From the NCBI GenBank assembly GCA_002376235.1, contig DFNX01000016.1, positions 1,302,001 to 1,366,000 of the forward strand: DNA of 64,000 nucleotides, written 5' to 3'. A program made the translations under genes and the position numbers. The first letter of the stretch is position 1; each line of letters begins with the position of its first letter. The DNA comes from Neorhizobium sp. UBA3556 (lineage in GTDB: Bacteria > Pseudomonadota > Alphaproteobacteria > Rhizobiales > Rhizobiaceae). Below, piece after piece: positions 59,694-64,000 of this stretch. The notes under the pieces are model-generated. The model saw only the letters and a program-made list of their open reading frames with translations, searched no databases and was not told the DNA's origin.

Positions 59694-61193
59694 ATGACCG
59701 ACACGACAAAGACCGAAACCGCCCTCTCCTCCGACGTCACCGAAGTGCGCGCGCAAAAGCTTGCCAAGCTGCGCGAAACAATCGGTGACGTTTATCCGGC
59801 GCATTTCCACCGCACCATGACCAATGCGGAACTGGCTGCGAAATACGAAGCGCTGGAGCCGGACACGGAAACCCAGGACGTCGTCACCGTTGCCGGCCGC
59901 GTCTATTCCTCGCGCAATTCCGGCATGTTCATGGACATCCATGATGCCTCCGGCAAGATCCAGATCTTCTCCCACAAGGATGTCACGCCCGAAGAAGCGC
60001 GCAACATGCTGCCGCTGATCGATCTCGGGGACATCATCGGCGTCACCGGCACCGTGCGCCGCACCAAGCGCGGCGAGCTGTCGATCAATGCGCAGCAGAT
60101 CACTATGCTGACCAAGTCGCTCCTGCCGATGCCGGAAAAGTGGAACGGCATTGCCGATGTCGAAATCCGTTATCGCAAGCGCCACCTCGACATCATGAGC
60201 AACGAAGAGTCGAAGCTGCGTTTCCAGCAGCGTTCGAAGATCGTCTCCGGCATCCGGCACTTCATGGAGAGCGAAAACTTCCTCGAAGTCGAGACCCCGA
60301 TGCTGCAGACGGTTTATGGCGGTGCCACCGCCGATCCGTTCAAGACCTTTCACAACACGCTGAAGATGGACATGTACCTGCGCATCGCGCCGGAACTGTT
60401 CCTGAAGCGCACGCTGGTTTCGGGCCTCTCAGACAAGGTGTTCGAGATCAACCGCAACTTCCGTAACGAAGGCGTCTCCACCCGGCACAATCCTGAATTC
60501 ACCATGATGGAATGCTACTGGGCCTATGCCGATTACGAGGACGTCATGGGCCTCGTCGAGCGCCTGTTCGAAACGCTGGCCGTATCGCTGCACGGCACGC
60601 CGGATGTGACCTTCGGCGACAAGCAGATCTCCTTCAAGGGGCCGTTCAAGCGCGTGCCGATGCCTGACGCCGTCAAGGAAGCGACCGGCATCGATTTCCT
60701 TAGCCTCAAGACGGATGAAGAAGCCCGCGCTGCCGCCAAGGCTGCCGGTTTCGAAGTCGAGAAGGACTGGACCTGGGGCGAATGCCTTGCCTTTATCTTC
60801 GAAGAGAAGGTGGAAGGCACATTGATCCAGCCGAGCCATGTCACCCATTTCCCAAAGGACATTTCGCCCTTTGCCAAGGAAGTGCCCGGTGAACCGCGCC
60901 TCGTCGAGCGTTTCGAGACCTATTGCAACGCATGGGAAGTCGGCAATGCGTTTTCCGAACTGAACGACCCGGAAGAACAGCGCCGCCGCATGGTCGAGCA
61001 GCTGGAACAGGCCCATGCCCGCGGCGAAAAGGACAAGCAGCTCGACGACGAGTTCCTCGACGCGATCGACCAGGGCATGCCGCCGGCCGGTGGCCTCGGC
61101 ATCGGTGTCGACCGCCTTGTCATGCTTCTGACCAACGCCCCGTCGATCCGCGACGTCATCCTCTTCCCGGCCCGCAAGGCAAAGGCGGATTGA
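59694..61193 (+). CDS. lysS: Lysyl-tRNA synthetase, class II
   Basis: A 499-residue class II synthetase. It has an N-terminal OB-fold anticodon domain (VAGRVYSSRNSGMFMDIHD), motif 2 (FEINRNFRNEGVSTRHNPEFT) and motif 3 (GGLGIGVDRLVMLLT at about 463-477). Many alphaproteobacteria use the unrelated class I LysRS, so a class II enzyme here next to an atypical gltX is worth checking for a second lysyl-tRNA synthetase elsewhere. A bidirectional terminator follows. Confidence 0.93.
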   Translation: MTDTTKTETALSSDVTEVRAQKLAKLRETIGDVYPAHFHRTMTNAELAAKYEALEPDTETQDVVTVAGRVYSSRNSGMFMDIHDASGKIQIFSHKDVTPEEARNMLPLIDLGDIIGVTGTVRRTKRGELSINAQQITMLTKSLLPMPEKWNGIADVEIRYRKRHLDIMSNEESKLRFQQRSKIVSGIRHFMESENFLEVETPMLQTVYGGATADPFKTFHNTLKMDMYLRIAPELFLKRTLVSGLSDKVFEINRNFRNEGVSTRHNPEFTMMECYWAYADYEDVMGLVERLFETLAVSLHGTPDVTFGDKQISFKGPFKRVPMPDAVKEATGIDFLSLKTDEEARAAAKAAGFEVEKDWTWGECLAFIFEEKVEGTLIQPSHVTHFPKDISPFAKEVPGEPRLVERFETYCNAWEVGNAFSELNDPEEQRRRMVEQLEQAHARGEKDKQLDDEFLDAIDQGMPPAGGLGIGVDRLVMLLTNAPSIRDVILFPARKAKAD

Positions 61194-61220
61194 GGAACAG
61201 GCACACCAGTCTAGAACAAC

Positions 61221-61246
61221 AAAAGGCGGCTGTAGGGCCGCCTTTT
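61221..61246. terminator. Bidirectional intrinsic terminator
   Basis: AAAAGGCGGC / GCCGCCTTTT over a 6-nt loop between convergent lysS and the acidic exported protein gene. Confidence 0.85.
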
Positions 61247-61268
61247 GTATATTCGCTTTTCAGCGAAC

Positions 61269-62438
61269 TTATCTTCCATTCGCCGGCGGTGCTTCATCTG
61301 CCGCAGGCGCTGCCTGCTGTGCCCTGAACTTTTCCAGCCATGCGGCACCGGCTGCATCGGCAGCATTTGCACCGGAAGCTGCCGGCTTTGACGCCTCGGA
61401 ATGCGCACCGGCCTGAGCGGCTTCGGCCTCTGGCTCCGGCTTGCCATCACCCTCGGCTGCCGTTCCCGAATGGATCTCATCAGCAGCATCCGATTTCGAC
61501 CAGCCCTTGCCGCCCTCGGCGGTTGTTCTCGGCTCACGCGTAGGCTCGGCAGGCGCGGATGCGTGGATGACATCGGCCTTGGCTTCCGTTTGCGCAGGCG
61601 CAGCCTTCTCTTCGCCCTGAGACGCAGCATCATGCACGGCAGTGGGCGCCTCTTCCTTCGCGCCGAAAACCATGCCGGTAATCGAGCTCAGGAAACCGCC
61701 GCTCTCAGTCGCGGCAACCTCTTCGGCCTTGCCTTCTTCCTTCTTGCCTTCCGCCTGCTTGCCATCAGCACCTTCGGTTGCCGCTGCGGCACCGTGACCT
61801 GCAGCCTTTTCGCCACCGGCCGGTGCTCCATGTCCGGATGCCTTGGGATCTGCCTTGGCCGCCGCGCCGCCCTCCGGCAGCGACGGATCGAAACAGTCCG
61901 CCTTGTCGGTCAGATGCGCGTCGAGATGCTCGATGTCCTCCAGCGGCAGATCGACCCGCATGCCGTAGAAGTGCCCGTTGGAACTCGGCGCACCATCGAG
62001 GTAATAGGCGGAATAATTCTCGGTCTGCGCCCCTGCAGGCATCTTGGACGGATCGGGGATATAGACGACCTGCGCGGCAATCGCCCGGCCGCGCATTCCC
62101 GCGGTGTCCTTGGGGCCAGCGCTGTCGATCATTGCCACCTGCACAAGACCGGCATTTTCCTTTTCCTGTACCGCCCGCGCCACGCGCAAGGCAGTCTTCA
62201 GGCGCGCAACGCCATCACCACCCTGGTCGCTGGTAACGTATTTGCGTATCCAGATACTGCCGTCACGACGCATCTTTTGCGTCTGCAAGGTCGTGCAGGT
62301 CAGGCCGTTAATGTCTTTATAGGAAGGGCCAAGAATCTTGTCGGTTCCGATCAGCACCGCCGCCGAACCACTCGCACCACAAAGAACCAATGCACCGCTG
62401 AGAAGGAAAACGAATTTCTTCGACAGCCGGATCTTCAT
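61269..62438 (-). CDS. Exported or membrane-anchored acidic low-complexity protein, unknown function
   Basis: A 389-residue protein. An N-terminal signal or anchor (FVFLLSGALVLCGASGSAAV) precedes a folded domain of about 170 residues (GLTCTTLQTQKM, VARLKTALRVARAVQEKENA, HFYGMRVDLPLEDIEHLDA). The C-terminal half is Ala/Glu/Lys/Gly-rich low complexity with short repeats such as GHGA and KAEGKKEEGK. The domain is not one I can name. Homologues appear as conserved hypothetical proteins in rhizobia. ATG 62438 places the signal at the N-terminus; no good Shine-Dalgarno precedes it. It is divergent from sitA, with about 227 bp between starts. Confidence 0.7.
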   Translation of the reverse strand: MKIRLSKKFVFLLSGALVLCGASGSAAVLIGTDKILGPSYKDINGLTCTTLQTQKMRRDGSIWIRKYVTSDQGGDGVARLKTALRVARAVQEKENAGLVQVAMIDSAGPKDTAGMRGRAIAAQVVYIPDPSKMPAGAQTENYSAYYLDGAPSSNGHFYGMRVDLPLEDIEHLDAHLTDKADCFDPSLPEGGAAAKADPKASGHGAPAGGEKAAGHGAAAATEGADGKQAEGKKEEGKAEEVAATESGGFLSSITGMVFGAKEEAPTAVHDAASQGEEKAAPAQTEAKADVIHASAPAEPTREPRTTAEGGKGWSKSDAADEIHSGTAAEGDGKPEPEAEAAQAGAHSEASKPAASGANAADAAGAAWLEKFRAQQAAPAADEAPPANGR

Positions 62439-62575
62439 TTGCCAACACCCGGCATACTCAACTCCAGTCACGCAATACAAGTCATGGAACAATGAGGGCA
62501 TATTCGCCCAATCTTATTGAAGAAGCTTTAAGCGGTTTTGTCAGGCCATCGTTTCAAAGTGGGATTCCAATCTTG

Positions 62576-62592
62576 TTGCGAATGATTTGCAA
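62576..62592. promoter_or_regulatory. Mur/Fur-type box 1 upstream of sitA
   Basis: TTGCGAATGATTTGCAA, a 17-bp palindrome TTGCrAAT-n-ATTyGCAA. It resembles the Mur (manganese Fur) sites upstream of rhizobial sitABCD. Confidence 0.75.
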
Positions 62593-62629
62593 TAGCGTTG
62601 ACAGATGGATTTTTTGCCGCTAAGTTAAA

Positions 62630-62646
62630 TTGCGAATGATTTGCAA
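62630..62646. promoter_or_regulatory. Mur/Fur-type box 2 upstream of sitA
   Basis: An exact copy of box 1, 54 bp downstream, ending 19 bp before the sitA start. Two sites in this region are characteristic of Mur-controlled sit operons. Confidence 0.75.
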
Positions 62647-62665
62647 CAGCAATAACGGATCACGA

Positions 62666-63565
62666 ATGTCGTTTTTGAGAATTGCATGCCTCGGTACCGG
62701 CCTCCTCGCCGGCCTGATCTCCTTGCCCTTTTCCGCTTTAGCTGAAGGAAAGCCCAAGGTCGTCACCACTTTCACCATCATCGCCGAGATGGCGAAGAAC
62801 GTCGCGGGCGATGCGGCCGATGTCGAAAGCATCACCAAGCCCGGCGCGGAAATCCACAATTACCAGCCCACCCCGCGCGACCTTCTGCGCGCCCGTGACG
62901 CGGATCTCGTCCTGCGCAACGGCCTTAATCTCGAAATCTGGTTCGAACGTTTTCTCAAAAATCTCGGAGATGTGAAGAGCGTCACCGTGTCGGATGGCGT
63001 CACCCCCATGTCGATTGCCGGCGGCGCTTATGAGGGCAAGCCCAACCCGCATTCCTGGATGTCACCGGAAAACGCCATCATCTATGTCGAGAACATCCGC
63101 AAGGGCCTGACCGAGATCGACCCGGCCAATGCCGAAACCTATGCCGCCAACGCCAAGGCCTATAGCGACAAGATCCGCGCACAGGCCCAGCCGATCCGCG
63201 ATGAGCTGGCCAAACTGCCGGAAAATCACCGCTGGCTGGTGACCAGCGAAGGCGCGTTTTCCTATCTAGCCCGCGATTTCGGCCTCAAGGAACTCTATCT
63301 CTGGCCGGTCAATGCCGACAGCCAGGGCACGCCGCAACAGGTCCGCGCCGTCATCGACGCCATGCGCGAACATGACGTGAAGGTGATCTTTTCCGAAAGC
63401 ACCGTGTCCGACAAGCCAGCCAAGCAAGTCGCCTCAGAAACCGGCGCCACCTATGGCGGAGTTCTCTACGTAGACTCGCTCTCAGAAGCGGACGGCCCGG
63501 TTCCAACCTATCTCGATCTGTTGCGCGTCACCTCTGAAACCATTGCAAAAGGTCTGGCGCAATGA
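62666..63565 (+). CDS. sitA: Manganese/iron ABC transporter substrate-binding protein SitA
   Basis: A 299-residue class III metal-binding protein with a signal peptide (ends SALAEG). The metal ligands of the SitA/MntC group are visible: His in PGAEIHNYQPTPRD, His in PNPHSWMSPEN, Glu in TSEGAFSYLARDFGL and Asp in YVDSLSEADGP. ATG 62666 was chosen because codons further upstream lie in the second operator. It binds Mn2+ (or Fe2+) in the periplasm; sitB overlaps its stop codon. Confidence 0.92.
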   Translation: MSFLRIACLGTGLLAGLISLPFSALAEGKPKVVTTFTIIAEMAKNVAGDAADVESITKPGAEIHNYQPTPRDLLRARDADLVLRNGLNLEIWFERFLKNLGDVKSVTVSDGVTPMSIAGGAYEGKPNPHSWMSPENAIIYVENIRKGLTEIDPANAETYAANAKAYSDKIRAQAQPIRDELAKLPENHRWLVTSEGAFSYLARDFGLKELYLWPVNADSQGTPQQVRAVIDAMREHDVKVIFSESTVSDKPAKQVASETGATYGGVLYVDSLSEADGPVPTYLDLLRVTSETIAKGLAQ

Positions 63566-64000
63566 GGATGGGCAAGGCCAAGCCGGTGACGACCGGCATC
63601 AGGCTCGACAATGTCAGCGTCGCCTACCGCAATGGTCATACGGCGCTGAAACATGCCAGCTTCGAAGTGCCCAAAGGCACGATCACAGCACTTGTCGGCG
63701 TCAATGGCGCCGGAAAGTCTACGCTGTTCAAGGCCATCATGGGTTTTGTCAGGCTGACCGAAGGCTCGGTTGAAATCCTTGGGATGCCCGCCCGCGAGGC
63801 TTTGAAAAAGAACCTAGTTGCCTATGTGCCGCAATCCGAAGAGGTCGACTGGAATTTCCCGGTTCTGGTCGAGGACGTGGTGATGATGGGCCGCTACGGC
63901 CACATGAATTTCCTCCGCATCCCATCGCGTCGCGACCACGACATGGTCACCGAGGCGCTGAAGCGGGTGAACATGCTGGACTATCGCAAGCGCCAGATCG
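63562..64000 (+). CDS. sitB: Manganese/iron ABC transporter ATP-binding protein SitB (3' end beyond window)
   Basis: The ATG overlaps the sitA stop (ATGA); a second ATG at 63568 is a possible start. The 146 visible residues carry LDNVSVAYRNGHTALKHASF and Walker A GVNGAGKST, and IPSRRDHDMV near the cut. VAYVPQSEEVDWNFPVLVEDVVMMGRYG is the Q-loop region of the metal-type ATPases. The signature and Walker B fall outside the window, where sitC and sitD are expected. Confidence 0.9.
   Translation, partial: MRMGKAKPVTTGIRLDNVSVAYRNGHTALKHASFEVPKGTITALVGVNGAGKSTLFKAIMGFVRLTEGSVEILGMPAREALKKNLVAYVPQSEEVDWNFPVLVEDVVMMGRYGHMNFLRIPSRRDHDMVTEALKRVNMLDYRKRQI

Noticed and set aside
1..64000. tRNA, rRNA, insertion sequences, integrases, CRISPR arrays
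   Set aside because: None could be recognised by motif or repeat structure on either strand.

Overview
The window looks like chromosomal DNA of a Rhizobiaceae alphaproteobacterium (Agrobacterium/Rhizobium/Neorhizobium type). It is GC-rich (about 60%). It carries a speF-type leader in front of a type III ornithine/lysine decarboxylase, a Mur/Fur-like box pair before sitAB, an emrA/emrR divergon as described in Sinorhizobium, Rhizobium-type intergenic palindromes, and xylA-xylB with a periplasmic-binding-protein sugar ABC operon. Species cannot be fixed from sequence alone. I see no rRNA, tRNA, IS element, phage gene or CRISPR array.

Layout. 1-0.6 kb: tail of a creatininase-like gene and a decayed vapBC toxin-antitoxin locus. 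0.6-3 kb: a zinc-type COG0523 GTPase with a good Zur-box candidate, then a WD40 protein. 3-9.1 kb: beta-lactamase-fold hydrolase, LysR divergent from an SDR/tautomerase pair, OmpW with a perfect FNR/FixK half-site pair inside a 32-bp palindrome, nucleoside-uptake protein, GNAT. 9.2-10.9 kb: decarboxylase and its long structured leader. 10.9-16.9 kb: LysR, a ZevAB-like metal transport pair, small membrane proteins, a DUF533 protein, KDPG aldolase. 17-22 kb: split CYTH/CHAD pair, TrhO, a phosphatase with an apparent CTG start, and a CHASE4-GGDEF-EAL protein. 22-25.7 kb: metNI with two metQ genes. 25.9-31.5 kb: GH1 beta-glucosidase and a three-subunit Tat-exported FAD/cytochrome c dehydrogenase (gluconate/sugar type). 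31.7-35 kb: HD-GYP, DoxX, ABC-F.

35-47.6 kb is a sugar-catabolic region: Gfo/Idh oxidoreductase, TIM-barrel isomerase, RbsB/RbsC/RbsA-like importer, LysR plus aldo-keto reductase, xylA, xylB and a LacI regulator. The same 16-bp near-palindrome (TGAGGTACGTA core) lies upstream of the importer operon, xylA and the LacI gene, so the three units probably form one local regulon. 47.7-51.4 kb: emrB-emrA divergent from the TetR gene emrR, with two CGAAC-N6-GTTCG operators. 51.5-57.9 kb: TerC, glutathione peroxidase, FecBCD-like iron uptake, SLC13-type transporter. 58-61.2 kb: a Rhizobium intergenic repeat, then gltX (Pseudomonas-like KLSKRKNPTS loop) and class II lysS. 61.3-64 kb: an acidic exported protein and sitA-sitB (cut by the window edge) behind two identical 17-bp Mur/Fur-type boxes.

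Metal supply and sugar oxidation recur throughout (Zur-type GTPase, ZevAB, FecBCD, SitAB; xylose, beta-glucosides, gluconate-type dehydrogenase, KDPG aldolase). I did not find a clearly unprecedented multi-gene system. The most useful leads are the regulatory ones: the xyl/ABC LacI regulon with a coupled leader ORF, the decarboxylase leader with an overlapping ORF, the two zinc-type boxes, the FNR palindrome, and the CTG-initiated phosphatase missed by ordinary gene calling.
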